32,384 bases of DNA. Source: an uncultured Bacilli bacterium. Its GTDB lineage: Bacteria; Bacillota_I; Bacilli_A; RF39; UBA660. Every line of letters starts with the position of its first letter. Position 1 is the stretch's first letter. The stretch spans positions 1-32,384 of the forward strand of contig CAJTUR010000020.1 of assembly GCA_910579535.1 (NCBI GenBank). Direction: 5' to 3'. The notes under the pieces are model-generated. The model had not been told where the DNA came from. It saw nothing but the letters and a program-made list of their open reading frames with translations, and ran no database searches. Shown one piece after another: positions 14,229-22,399 of the stretch. A program made the position numbers and the translations under genes.

Positions 14229-15143
14229 TTATACTATTTTTTTTATAGAAATGTCTTTGTAATAATGATTTAAAATTTCTTTGTAATTAAAACCTTCTTT
14301 GGCCATACCATTAGCGCCATATTGACTCATCCCTACACCATGCCCATACCCTTTAGTAGTAATTGTTATGGTATCCTTTAAATCAATCGTGAAATCGGTA
14401 CTTCTAAGGTTTAATTTTTTTCGTATTTCGGTTCCTTTAAATTCTTGATTGTTTATGGTAATAGTGTTTATGCGATGGGTATTGGTATACGTTTTATTAT
14501 TCATAGTTAAGTCTTGGCAATTGGCGATGCCTAATTTTGTACAAAAGTCTTCTTTTGAAAAAGTGGTTGTGACTTCAAAGTTGTTTAGAGATTCATTATC
14601 CCATTTTGATGAAACAGATTTGATATAAGGAAGGGATTCGCTAAAGACAAATGAAGCATCTTCGGTGTAGCCGTTACTCATTGAAAAATAAAACGATTCA
14701 ATAATTTCATCGTGATAAAACATGGCTTCGTTTTTGGTTTCATTCACCGCTTTGGTTATTTTTTCTAAATAGTGGTCGTAGCCTTCTTGCCATTTTTCTT
14801 TCATTTCTTCTTTCGTGATGTATGCCTGGTTTGAGATATCCGCTAATATATCATAATTCTCATTTTTATTTGTTTTTATTTTATATAGGGCATAGGTTCT
14901 TGAAGCTACTGCTTGGGCTTTTAGTGCTTCTTCATGAAAAGAGGCGGGAATTTCAGCGGCAAGTACCCCTATTAAATAATCTTCTAGGTTTAAGTTTTCT
15001 AACTGATTATCCGAGGTTTTGACGGTTATTTTTTTCTCTTCTTCTTCATTAAAAAAAGAGTGATCTGTTTTTTTGGTACAAATCACTACAATATTTATTA
15101 AACTTAAAATAACTACTACACCTAATAGTATTTTATTTTTCAT
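14229..15143 (-). CDS. spoIID: stage II sporulation protein D, peptidoglycan lytic enzyme
   Basis: 304 residues. A membrane segment at about 5-22 anchors the protein to the mother-cell side of the septum, where SpoIID cuts glycan strands after SpoIIP during engulfment. Key motifs are intact: YLIGVLAAEIPASFHEEALK (56-75) with the catalytic Glu64, AQAVASRTYAL, the substrate-binding SMSNGYTE (154-161), and GYGHGVGMSQYGANG (265-279). Slightly shorter than B. subtilis SpoIID (343). Eight bases follow the DUF1146 gene and 12 bases precede the spoIIQ-like gene, so it is in one transcription unit. In B. subtilis the neighbours are ywzB (DUF1146), murAA, spoIID and spoIIQ; murAA is absent here. Confidence 0.96.
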   Translation of the reverse strand: MKNKILLGVVVILSLINIVVICTKKTDHSFFNEEEEKKITVKTSDNQLENLNLEDYLIGVLAAEIPASFHEEALKAQAVASRTYALYKIKTNKNENYDILADISNQAYITKEEMKEKWQEGYDHYLEKITKAVNETKNEAMFYHDEIIESFYFSMSNGYTEDASFVFSESLPYIKSVSSKWDNESLNNFEVTTTFSKEDFCTKLGIANCQDLTMNNKTYTNTHRINTITINNQEFKGTEIRKKLNLRSTDFTIDLKDTITITTKGYGHGVGMSQYGANGMAKEGFNYKEILNHYYKDISIKKIV

Positions 15144-15151
15144 AGTTCTCC

Positions 15152-15349
15152 TTATATCATTTTACTCCACTCTATAAAATCAAAGATAAAATTCGTTAAG
15201 AGGTAAGCTAAAACTAAACTTACTATCATCGCTAATATTCGTGTTTCTAGTCCTTTATTTTTACGTATTATTTTTTCAAAATTGATGGCACTGGTTGCGA
15301 AAATACACAAAAGGATATTAAAAGCATAAATAAATAGCTTATAGTTCAT
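15152..15349 (-). CDS. DUF1146 (YwzB-like) small membrane protein
   Basis: 65 residues with two predicted membrane segments (about 4-20 and 37-58) joined by the basic, conserved NFEKIIRKNKGLETRILAMI. Length and pattern match DUF1146/YwzB of Bacillota, function unknown. In B. subtilis ywzB lies upstream of murAA and spoIID, so the position next to spoIID is a conserved one. It overlaps the end of rpiB by 11 bp, suggesting coupled translation. Confidence 0.8.
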   Translation of the reverse strand: MNYKLFIYAFNILLCIFATSAINFEKIIRKNKGLETRILAMIVSLVLAYLLTNFIFDFIEWSKMI

Positions 15350-15794
15350 TGTATTCGCCCATCTCGTATTTTATGATTTTATTCACTCTTCTTTTATGAC
15401 GTTCATCGTTTAAGACTTCAGCACTTAAAAAGGCTTCAATGTATTTTTTTATGTTCTCCATGCCCTCGGTATAATTAAATGTCATTACGTTTGCTCCATT
15501 ATCGTTACGACAAAGTGTTGCGTCTTCTACCGAATTAATTTTCGCACAACGGATGCCTTTTACTTTATTAGCGGCAATAGACATCCCTATACCTGTTCTA
15601 CAAACTAAGATACCTATCTCTGCTTCTTTTTTGACGACTTTATGACAAACTTTGAAAGCAAAATCTGGGTAGTCATCGGTTGGAGTGTTTTCTGGACTAC
15701 AATCCACTATTTCATAATTTTTATTTTTTAAAAATTCAATCACTTCATTTTTGTATTCAACGCCTCTGTGATCACTGGCTATAGCTATTTTCAT
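15339..15794 (-). CDS. rpiB: RpiB/LacAB-family sugar-phosphate isomerase
   Basis: 151 residues, normal for RpiB, which interconverts ribose 5-phosphate and ribulose 5-phosphate in the pentose phosphate pathway. Visible: start MKIAIASDHRG with Asp8 and His9, catalytic Cys65 in CRTGIGMSIAANK (65-77), and RNDNGANV (96-103). Two positions differ from common RpiB: the loop is CRTGIG rather than CGTGIG, and the usual His-Asn before the ANV motif is Asp-Asn. These may mark a subfamily or a changed substrate (LacA/LacB and allose-phosphate isomerases share the fold). It overlaps the upstream ATP-grasp gene by 4 bp and the DUF1146 gene by 11 bp. Confidence 0.88.
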   Translation of the reverse strand: MKIAIASDHRGVEYKNEVIEFLKNKNYEIVDCSPENTPTDDYPDFAFKVCHKVVKKEAEIGILVCRTGIGMSIAANKVKGIRCAKINSVEDATLCRNDNGANVMTFNYTEGMENIKKYIEAFLSAEVLNDERHKRRVNKIIKYEMGEYNEL

Positions 15795-16738
15795 TCTTCA
15801 ATCTTCCTTTCAATTTCTTTTAATATTGGTAATCTACCTACTTTTTTATCGCTGTGGGTTGAGAGCTGATATAAATAATAACTTGGAATGGCGTTCACTC
15901 CAATCAATGAACATTTGTCTTCTAATATGCAAATGGACCATTCAATGTATCCTAAAAAAGGGATTTCTAAACTTGCTGTTTCACATAGAGTTTTTGCGGC
16001 TTCCCATTTTGGAATCTTTATGCCTTTGATTTGTTTATGGGTTAGAGGATGTTTGATATAAGTATTCAATTTAAAATCGATGGCTGGGTAATCAATTTTT
16101 CCAGTATTAATATTTATTTCAGCAATTAGGCTATCTTTAAAAAAATTAATTTGTTTATTTTTATTGCCAATTTCTAAAACGGCCATAGAAGTTTTTCCTA
16201 AAAAAGTAACTATTTTTATTACATTCATTGAATTGGGTTGTAATCGCTCTAACGTTTTACAAATCTTTAATTGATTTTCTATAACGACTGAGCTGTATTC
16301 CATTAATTTATCATATATTTTTCTTAAATCTTGATTAGATGTGTCAATTATTTTTTGTTTATTGCTTTGTCTTACGATAATGGTTCTATGTTTATAACAA
16401 AATTTTTTAAAGGTATTAAAATCTGTTTTTCTTAATTCGAGCCATTCTCTATTTAATGCTTTACTAAATAATTTATTAAATTCAATACGATTTTTCAAAT
16501 TCATTTTATATTTATAGTTATTGTATTTTCTTATGTATTCTTTATTTATTCCTTCTGTGATGTAAGTATTCCTTTCAAATTTAGTTCTTTTATAAAATTG
16601 AAAGGAATAGTAATCTCTTATTGAAGATTTATATTTTCTTTTACAGTATAAAATGTCTTTTATTATACTTGCATAAGACTTGTTAGAAATTTTATGAATT
16701 TCTTTTATTTTTTTTATAATGTCTTTCAAATTTTTCAT
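15791..16738 (-). CDS. sugar-transfer-associated ATP-grasp-like protein, degenerate active site
   Basis: 315 residues. The basic N-terminal third precedes a region that follows the sugar-transfer associated ATP-grasp family (PF14397): NRIEFNKLFSKALNREWLEL (83-102), RLQPNSMNVIKIVTF (165-179), DYPAIDFKLNTYIKHPLTHK (216-235), IKIPKWEAA (240-248), then FLGYIEWSICIL (261-272). Members are usually found in glycan-synthesis clusters. Here the metal and ATP residues look eroded: the expected WDIAI reads WSICI, the expected IEGN...PG reads IGVNAIPS, and the glycine-rich ATP loop near 120-130 is RTIIVRQSNKQ. The family call is by motif order; activity is doubtful. It is the first gene of the run leading into rpiB and the spo genes, with only a weak ribosome binding site (GATGGGAT). 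Confidence 0.65.
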   Translation of the reverse strand: MKNLKDIIKKIKEIHKISNKSYASIIKDILYCKRKYKSSIRDYYSFQFYKRTKFERNTYITEGINKEYIRKYNNYKYKMNLKNRIEFNKLFSKALNREWLELRKTDFNTFKKFCYKHRTIIVRQSNKQKIIDTSNQDLRKIYDKLMEYSSVVIENQLKICKTLERLQPNSMNVIKIVTFLGKTSMAVLEIGNKNKQINFFKDSLIAEININTGKIDYPAIDFKLNTYIKHPLTHKQIKGIKIPKWEAAKTLCETASLEIPFLGYIEWSICILEDKCSLIGVNAIPSYYLYQLSTHSDKKVGRLPILKEIERKIEE

Positions 16739-16770
16739 GTTTTATCCCATCATTTTCTCATAACAACGAC

Positions 16771-16793
16771 AAAAAGCTGCATTATGCAGCTTT
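16771..16793 (-). terminator. terminator of rpmE containing its stop codon
   Basis: AAAGCTGCA (16773-16781) pairs with TGCAGCTTT (16785-16793), a perfect 9-bp stem. The loop is exactly the stop codon TAA (16782-16784). Five T follow on the minus strand. Confidence 0.75.
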
Positions 16794-16997
16794 GTTATTA
16801 TCTAAACCATATTTACGATTAAATTTTTCAATATTTCCAGTTTTTTTAGCATTCCCTTGTTTTCCTGTATAAAAAGGATGACATTCGCTACATATTTCTA
16901 CTTCAATATTTTCTTTTGTAGATTTAGTTGTAAATGAAGCTCCACAAGCACATTTAACAGTTGTTTCTTTCATTTCTGGATGAATATTAGCTTTCAT
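16782..16997 (-). CDS. rpmE: 50S ribosomal protein L31, zinc-binding form
   Basis: 71 residues. Start MKANIHPEMKE and the motif HPFYTGKQ (40-47) are diagnostic of bL31. Cys16, Cys18, Cys36 and Cys39 form the zinc site of the C+ type, which is replaced by a cysteine-free paralogue under zinc shortage in some bacteria. AAGGAG precedes the ATG. A promoter and a leader hairpin lie upstream and the terminator overlaps the last codons, so this is a self-contained single-gene unit. Confidence 0.97.
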   Translation of the reverse strand: MKANIHPEMKETTVKCACGASFTTKSTKENIEVEICSECHPFYTGKQGNAKKTGNIEKFNRKYGLDNNKAA

Positions 16998-17014
16998 AAT
17001 TCGCTCCTTTCGCC

Positions 17015-17033
17015 ATACCTAATTCCTAGGCAT
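17015..17033 (-). promoter_or_regulatory. leader hairpin of rpmE, candidate L31 autoregulatory element
   Basis: ATACCTA (17015-17021 on plus) pairs with TAGGCAT (17027-17033), including one G-U pair, around a 5-nt loop just upstream of the rpmE ribosome binding site. Ribosomal protein L31 genes in several phyla carry small autoregulatory leader RNAs. Whether this is one of them is inference. Confidence 0.4.
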
Positions 17034-17054
17034 AGTAATTTCTTTTTCTTATGT

Positions 17055-17082
17055 ATTATATCATATTTTAGTATTTTCGCAA
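17055..17082 (-). promoter_or_regulatory. promoter of rpmE
   Basis: On the minus strand TTGCGA (17077-17082), a 16-bp spacer and a perfect TATAAT (17055-17060), placing the start about 45-50 bases before the ATG and leaving room for the leader hairpin. Confidence 0.75.
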
Positions 17083-17213
17083 TACTTTTTATTTTGTTTT
17101 TGTGGCAAAAAGCCATAGCTTATTCCTATATCATAAGAAATATTTTGAAAATAATTTTTCATATTTTCTAAATTATTATCTTTAGAAAAAGAAAAAAGGA
17201 ATTTAGACGTCAT

Positions 17214-17248
17214 AAAAAAACATATTCAATAATGGAGAATATGTTTTT
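17214..17248 (-). terminator. intrinsic terminator of trxB
   Basis: CATATTC (17221-17227) pairs with GAATATG (17237-17243), extended by flanking A/T pairs to about 12 bp, with seven T on the minus strand. The trxB stop codon (17247-17249) is at the edge of the extended stem. Confidence 0.85.
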
Positions 17249-18140
17249 AATTTTTATTATTTTTTATAATATTGATGCTTGCTACGACCCCATCATTAGA
17301 GGCGGTTATAAGTTGATAATACTCTTTTTTTATACAATCTCCTACAGCGTATATGCCTTTTATTTTTGTTTCATAGTTGTTATTTACTAAAATGTAGCCC
17401 TCTTCATTTAAAATATCTAAAGAGCTTAAAAAATCATTGTTAGGAACAAATCCAATAAATATAAATAAAGCACTGACTGATAATTCTTTTTCATGATTGA
17501 TTTCTATTTTATTTAAACGATTTTGTTCTTCTATCAGCTTTGTCACTTCAGAATTATATAAAATTTCAATGTTTGCTTTTTGTTTAATTTTTTCAATAAG
17601 TGTTTGTTCCGCTCTAAAAGTATCTCTTCGATGAATTAAATAAATTTTACTGGCTAAGTTTGATAAATAAAGAGTTTCTTCTAAAGCGGTATTTCCTCCA
17701 CCGACAACCGCAATTGTTTTTTCTTTATAAAGATTTCCGTCACATAAAGCACACGTACTGATTCCATGGCCTAATAATTCTTGTTCCTTTTCCAAATTTA
17801 AGGTACGATTTTTTCTTCCTGTTGCTATTATAATGTTTTTCGTCTTGTATTCTTCTTTTTCCGTTTTGACTATTTTTATTTCGTTATCTAGAATTATTTT
17901 TAAAACTTTATCTATTTTATAAGGAATCTTTAACGCTTCAATGCTTTCGAATAACTGATAAGACAATTCTGAACCTGTTATTTTTTTTAAACCAGGATAA
18001 TTATTAATTTCATTTATTCTGTTTAATAAGCCCCCAGGTGTTTTTTCTTCTAATATTAAGACGTTTAGATTGCTATTTTTAGCATAGATGGCGGCGGAGA
18101 TACCTGAGATTCCCATACCAATAATAATTAAATCATACAT
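17247..18140 (-). CDS. trxB: thioredoxin reductase
   Basis: 297 residues, slightly short of the usual ~310. This flavoprotein reduces thioredoxin with NADPH in the cytoplasm. FAD-binding GMGISG (8-13) with IIIG before it, redox pair Cys130-Ala-Leu-Cys133 in STCALCDGN, NAD(P)-binding VVGGGNTALE (145-154), and the C-terminal FAD motif YAVGDC are all present. HRRD follows the second nucleotide motif, in keeping with NADPH preference. It starts 12 bp after lgt and shares its transcription unit, an arrangement common in Bacillota. Confidence 0.93.
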   Translation of the reverse strand: MYDLIIIGMGISGISAAIYAKNSNLNVLILEEKTPGGLLNRINEINNYPGLKKITGSELSYQLFESIEALKIPYKIDKVLKIILDNEIKIVKTEKEEYKTKNIIIATGRKNRTLNLEKEQELLGHGISTCALCDGNLYKEKTIAVVGGGNTALEETLYLSNLASKIYLIHRRDTFRAEQTLIEKIKQKANIEILYNSEVTKLIEEQNRLNKIEINHEKELSVSALFIFIGFVPNNDFLSSLDILNEEGYILVNNNYETKIKGIYAVGDCIKKEYYQLITASNDGVVASINIIKNNKN

Positions 18141-18151
18141 TTTATCACCTA

Positions 18152-18964
18152 CTAAAATAGTATATCGTTTCCATTGGATTCGGTGTATAAATCTTCAAAT
18201 TTACTTTTACGGGTTAAAATCATTAAGGCTAATAGTCCTATAATAAATAAAGCGACGGAAACTAATTGAGCGACTTTAAATCCTCCAAGCATGAGTGAAT
18301 CGGTTCTTAATGCTTCAATAAAGAAACGTCCGACACTGTACCACATGATGTAAACACAAGTGAGTTCTCCAACTTTTAAATATTTATAATGCTTAATAAT
18401 TAAGAGAATTACAACACCTAGTAAACACCATAAGGATTCGTAAAAAAAGGTAGGATGGTAATAGACGCCATTGATTCTCATTCCTTCAATAACGAAATCG
18501 GGAATGTGTTTACTTTGAAGCTCTATTAAGGTTGTCGCACTTCCGTGAGCTTCACTGTTAAAAAAGTTGCCCCATCTTCCTATTGCTTGACCAAGCATTA
18601 AAGGGATAGTAATCATATCGGTGATTTTAAGTGTTCGAGCGTTGTATTTTTTACAATAAAGTACTAAAGTTATGAAACCACCTAAAAGGCCACCATGGAT
18701 AGCTAATCCACCTTCCCAAACTTTAAAAATGCTTAGTGGGTCATTTAAATAATGTTTATAATTAAAGATAACGTAATACAACCTTGCACAAATAAAGCCT
18801 ATCACCACTACCCAAAAAGCTAAATTAAATAAAAAGTCTTTGGAGTAATTGTATTTTTTTCCTTCATGAATTAACAGAACAATTCCTCCTCCAATGGCTA
18901 ATAATAATAAAAAGGAATACCATCTTATTTCAAGACCAAAAACATTAAACATAATTGGATCCAT
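18152..18964 (-). CDS. lgt: prolipoprotein diacylglyceryl transferase
   Basis: 270 residues with about seven membrane segments. It transfers diacylglycerol from phosphatidylglycerol to the lipobox cysteine of prolipoproteins, the first step in lipoprotein maturation. The Lgt signature GRWGNFFNSEAHG (129-141) is intact, as are the early HGG of AIHGGLLGG (88-96) and a late GRFFIEALRTD arginine motif. The lipoprotein encoded at 23305-23853 is a likely client. It lies between uvrA and trxB. The hprK gene often found between uvrA and lgt in Bacillota is absent. Confidence 0.97.
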   Translation of the reverse strand: MDPIMFNVFGLEIRWYSFLLLLAIGGGIVLLIHEGKKYNYSKDFLFNLAFWVVVIGFICARLYYVIFNYKHYLNDPLSIFKVWEGGLAIHGGLLGGFITLVLYCKKYNARTLKITDMITIPLMLGQAIGRWGNFFNSEAHGSATTLIELQSKHIPDFVIEGMRINGVYYHPTFFYESLWCLLGVVILLIIKHYKYLKVGELTCVYIMWYSVGRFFIEALRTDSLMLGGFKVAQLVSVALFIIGLLALMILTRKSKFEDLYTESNGNDILF

Positions 18965-19017
18965 AAAATCATCTACTTTCTTTCTTTATTATAGCAAAAG
19001 TTTTTAAGGGTTTAAAG

Positions 19018-21834
19018 TCAATCTAAATATTTTTTTAAATACTTACCAGTGTAAGATTCTTTTATTTTTACAATTTCTTCTGGTGTGCCTGTGCCTATGA
19101 TTTCTCCTCCACCATCGCCACCTTCTGGACCTAAATCAATGATATGATCCGCTACTTTTATCACATCTAAATTGTGTTCGATGACTAAAACGGTGTCTCC
19201 ATTATCAACAATACGATTTAAAATAGAGAGTAATTTTTTTATGTCCTCAGAGTGTAAACCTGTCGTGGGTTCATCTAAAATAAACAAACTTTTACCTGTT
19301 GGTTTTTTTTGAAGTTCTTTGGCTAATTTTACTCGTCCTGCTTCTCCACCTGAAAGGGTAGGTGCTCCAGCCCCTAATTCTACATAAGAAAGCCCTACAT
19401 CCATCATAATGTCTAATTTACTTTTAATTTTAGGTACATTTTCAAATACTTCTAAAGCTTCTTCCACACGTAATTTTAAAATTTCAGCAATATTTTTCCC
19501 TTTAAATTTAATGTTTAACGTATCTTTATTGTAACGCGTTCCTTTACAGACATCGCATGGAACATAAACGTCAGGTAAAAAATGCATTTCTATTTTTTTT
19601 ACGCCATCTCCATAACAGGCTTCGCATCGTCCTCCTTTTACATTAAAGGAAAATCTTGATTTATCAAAACCACGCATTTTAGATTCTTTCATTTCCGCAA
19701 ATAGATTTCTAATGTCATCAAAAACGCCAACATAAGTTGCGGGATTACTTCTTGGTGTTCGACCAATTGGATCTTGAGAAATCGCAACGACTTTATCGAT
19801 GTTTGATAAACCTTTTATTTTTTTATATTTGCCAGGAATGGTTTTTGATTTAGGATAAATGTTTTTAAAGACCGCTTTATGAATGATTTCATTTACTAAA
19901 CTACTTTTTCCTGAGCCAGAAACACCTGTGACACAAACAAATTTACCTAAAGGTATTTTTACATCTATATTTTTTAGATTATGTTCTTCAGCCCCAAAAA
20001 TTTCTAAATATTTTCCGTTGCCTTTTCGTCTACTTTTAGGCACTTCAATTTTTTCTTTGCCTGATAAGTATTTTCCTGTTAACGATTTTTCATTTTGCAT
20101 CACTTCTTTTGGTGTTCCAAAAGCAACGACTTCTCCACCATTTCTTCCAGCTCCTGGACCAATATCAACTAAAAAGTCAGATGCTAGCATAGTATCGGTA
20201 TCGTGTTCAACCACCACTAAGGTATTTCCTAAACTGACCATTTCTTTTAAGGATTGAATTAATTTGTCATTATCTCTTTGATGAAGACCTATGCTTGGTT
20301 CATCTAAGACATATAAAACGCCACTTAGTTTACTTCCAATTTGTGTAGCTAAACGAATTCTTTGAAGTTCTCCTCCTGATAAGGTTCCCGCCATTCGGTC
20401 TAGTGTAATGTAGTCTAACCCTACATTTTTTAGAAATTGTAAGCGATTGATGATTTCTTTTATAATAAGACGACTGATTTCTTTTTCTTCTTTATTTAAT
20501 TTTAAATTTTCAATAAATCCTAATAAATGACCAATGCTCATTTTTGTCATTTCATAAATATTTTTTTTGTTGATTAAAACATTTAAAACGTTTTCTTTTA
20601 GTCGAGCTCCATGGCACAGAGGACATTCCATTTCCATCATGTAACCATCTAACCATTCACGAATCCAATTTGAAGAAGTTTCAATGTATCTTCTTTCTAA
20701 ATTTTTAATAATGCCTTCGTAGTATCCTGTTGTGAATCTTTTGTTTCCATTTTTAGCGGTGTATTCAAAGTTTAATTCATCAGGGCTACCATATAAAATA
20801 ATATCGCGTTCTTTTTTGGTTAGTTTTTTAAAAGGCTTATTCATATCAATATGGTAATGATCACAAGCGGTTTTAACGTCTTGATAAAAAATATTTTGGT
20901 CATCGCTCATGGTTGCAATGGCTCCTTCATTAATTGATTTTGTATTGTCTGGAACTAATAAGTCAATCGATATAGCGGTTTTAAATCCTAATCCTTTACA
21001 TTCAGGACAAGCACCAAAAGGAGCATTAAAGGAAAACATATTGGGTTCTAAATCGGGTAGAGAATAGTTACATTTTATACAAGCAAATTTTTCACTCCAT
21101 AACATTTCTTCGCCATCAATAATATGTATTAAAACCATGCCATCTGCCAGTTTAGTTGAGTTTTCAATTGCTTCAAAAATACGGGTTCTTTCTTCTTCTT
21201 TAACAACAATACGATCTACGATGACTTCAATTTCATCTTTGACATTCTTTTCTAAAGTGATTTCTTCATCTAAAGAAAGTCTTTCTCCATTAATGCGTAC
21301 TCTTGTGTATCCTTCTTTTCTTAAATCTTCTAAAATACCTTGATGGGTTCCTTTTTCATTACGAACGACTGGAGCTAAAATTTCTATTTTGGTTCCACTT
21401 TCCATGTTCATAACTTTATTGGTCATTTCTTCTATACTTTGATGAACAATGGGCTCATGATGAGTCGGACAATAAGGCACGCCCACTCTAGCGTATAATA
21501 ATTTTAAGTAATCATAAATTTCTGTAACGGTTCCAACAGTACTACGAGGGTTATTATTGGTTGTTTTTTGATCAATTGCAATACTAGGACTTAATCCATC
21601 AATGGAATCAACGTCTGGTTTTTCGCTTCCACCTAAAAATTGTCGGGCATAAGAAGATAGACTTTCTACAAATCTTCTTTGACCTTCAGCGTAAATGGTA
21701 TCAAAAGCCAAACTACTTTTTCCAGAGCCAGAAACTCCCGTCATCACAATGAGTTGATTTTTAGGTAATTCTAAATCAATATTTTTTAGGTTATTTTCTC
21801 TTGCACCACGTATTATGATTTTATCATTTTTCAT
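19018..21834 (-). CDS. uvrA: excinuclease ABC subunit A
   Basis: 938 residues from the ATG at 21834, which has AAGGAG at the right distance and gives the family start MKNDKIIIRGARENNLKN. The frame is open 21 codons further up, but nothing there resembles UvrA. It is the DNA-damage sensor of nucleotide excision repair. Two ABC modules: Walker A GVSGSGKSSLAFDT and GVSGSGKSSLVNE, signatures LSGGELQRIRLA and LSGGEAGRVKLA. Zinc sites CIKC...CPEC (YSLPDLEPNMFSF between) and CEAC...CDVC are present. First gene of a uvrA-lgt-trxB unit with an extended -10 promoter at 21888-21916. uvrB is not adjacent. Confidence 0.97.
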   Translation of the reverse strand: MKNDKIIIRGARENNLKNIDLELPKNQLIVMTGVSGSGKSSLAFDTIYAEGQRRFVESLSSYARQFLGGSEKPDVDSIDGLSPSIAIDQKTTNNNPRSTVGTVTEIYDYLKLLYARVGVPYCPTHHEPIVHQSIEEMTNKVMNMESGTKIEILAPVVRNEKGTHQGILEDLRKEGYTRVRINGERLSLDEEITLEKNVKDEIEVIVDRIVVKEEERTRIFEAIENSTKLADGMVLIHIIDGEEMLWSEKFACIKCNYSLPDLEPNMFSFNAPFGACPECKGLGFKTAISIDLLVPDNTKSINEGAIATMSDDQNIFYQDVKTACDHYHIDMNKPFKKLTKKERDIILYGSPDELNFEYTAKNGNKRFTTGYYEGIIKNLERRYIETSSNWIREWLDGYMMEMECPLCHGARLKENVLNVLINKKNIYEMTKMSIGHLLGFIENLKLNKEEKEISRLIIKEIINRLQFLKNVGLDYITLDRMAGTLSGGELQRIRLATQIGSKLSGVLYVLDEPSIGLHQRDNDKLIQSLKEMVSLGNTLVVVEHDTDTMLASDFLVDIGPGAGRNGGEVVAFGTPKEVMQNEKSLTGKYLSGKEKIEVPKSRRKGNGKYLEIFGAEEHNLKNIDVKIPLGKFVCVTGVSGSGKSSLVNEIIHKAVFKNIYPKSKTIPGKYKKIKGLSNIDKVVAISQDPIGRTPRSNPATYVGVFDDIRNLFAEMKESKMRGFDKSRFSFNVKGGRCEACYGDGVKKIEMHFLPDVYVPCDVCKGTRYNKDTLNIKFKGKNIAEILKLRVEEALEVFENVPKIKSKLDIMMDVGLSYVELGAGAPTLSGGEAGRVKLAKELQKKPTGKSLFILDEPTTGLHSEDIKKLLSILNRIVDNGDTVLVIEHNLDVIKVADHIIDLGPEGGDGGGEIIGTGTPEEIVKIKESYTGKYLKKYLD

Positions 21835-21887
21835 TTTACTCCTTCTTTCGTCCTTTTCCTGTCTACAAAATTTCTGTTTGCAAAAAT

Positions 21888-21916
21888 AGTATAGCATATA
21901 TTTGTTCGCTTACCAA
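21888..21916 (-). promoter_or_regulatory. promoter of uvrA-lgt-trxB
   Basis: On the minus strand TTGGTA (21911-21916), a 17-bp spacer and TATACT (21888-21893) preceded by TGC (extended -10). No clear LexA box is seen. A tract with GCGAACAAATAT in the spacer resembles half of the Bacillota SOS box (GAAC...GTTC) but lacks the second half. Confidence 0.65.
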
Positions 21917-21927
21917 GGTGTAAACTT

Positions 21928-22281
21928 TTAAAGTTTATTCGAAATGTTATGCGTTTGTAATATTTCTAGATTTTTTAATAAATGACTTACATAGAAAATG
22001 TTATTTAATACAATTTGCTTTATTTCACACGCATTTAATGATTTTTTAATCGAAGAAAAAATTAACAAAGTCATACAATTCAAAATTAGTTTTTCAGGTG
22101 TAAAAAAAGTCTCTCTTTTTATGGCTTCAAAATTTTCGGTTAAATTAGGCTTTGCTTCTTTTAACTTTTTTATAAGTGTCGTTATTATTTTTTCATATTC
22201 TTTTGTATCACTTGGAAAAATACATTGATTTATAATATCTTCAGCCAATGCTTCAACGACTATTTTTAAATCTTTATCCAT
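21928..22281 (-). CDS. hypothetical protein
   Basis: 117 residues, not recognised. Predicted all-helical and soluble or peripherally membrane-associated, with a moderately hydrophobic middle (LILNCMTLLIFSSIKKSL, about 65-82) and two cysteines that form no metal motif. The ATG follows AGAGGTG, and a promoter TTGCTT-N16-TAAAAT is at 22306-22333, so it is transcribed on its own just upstream of the uvrA promoter. Coding is supported by length, ribosome binding site and promoter. A function cannot be suggested. Confidence 0.65.
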   Translation of the reverse strand: MDKDLKIVVEALAEDIINQCIFPSDTKEYEKIITTLIKKLKEAKPNLTENFEAIKRETFFTPEKLILNCMTLLIFSSIKKSLNACEIKQIVLNNIFYVSHLLKNLEILQTHNISNKL

Positions 22282-22305
22282 CCTGCACCTCTTTTCAAGT
22301 CTTAT

Positions 22306-22333
22306 ATTTTAACGTATTATTAAGAAAAAGCAA
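22306..22333 (-). promoter_or_regulatory. promoter of the 117-residue hypothetical gene
   Basis: On the minus strand TTGCTT (22328-22333), a 16-bp spacer and TAAAAT (22306-22311), about 25 bases before the ATG at 22281. Confidence 0.5.
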
Positions 22334-22399
22334 TCTTTTTTATTTTTGTACCCTCTTATTTTTTTAGAATAAATTCTTATTTATGTAAATTGACATTAA

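Noticed and set aside
17083..17213. Small RNA or peptide between rpmE and trxB
   Set aside because: There is a TGGC-N5-GCCA stem near 17103-17115 but no promoter/terminator pair; the open frame there overlaps the rpmE promoter and leader and has no ribosome binding site.
19883..21343. Plus-strand open frames opposite uvrA
   Set aside because: Antisense to conserved UvrA motifs, with low-complexity serine-rich translations.
21835..21897. Upstream extension of uvrA
   Set aside because: The 21 extra codons have no family similarity and cover the promoter; the ATG at 21834 has AAGGAG at proper distance.
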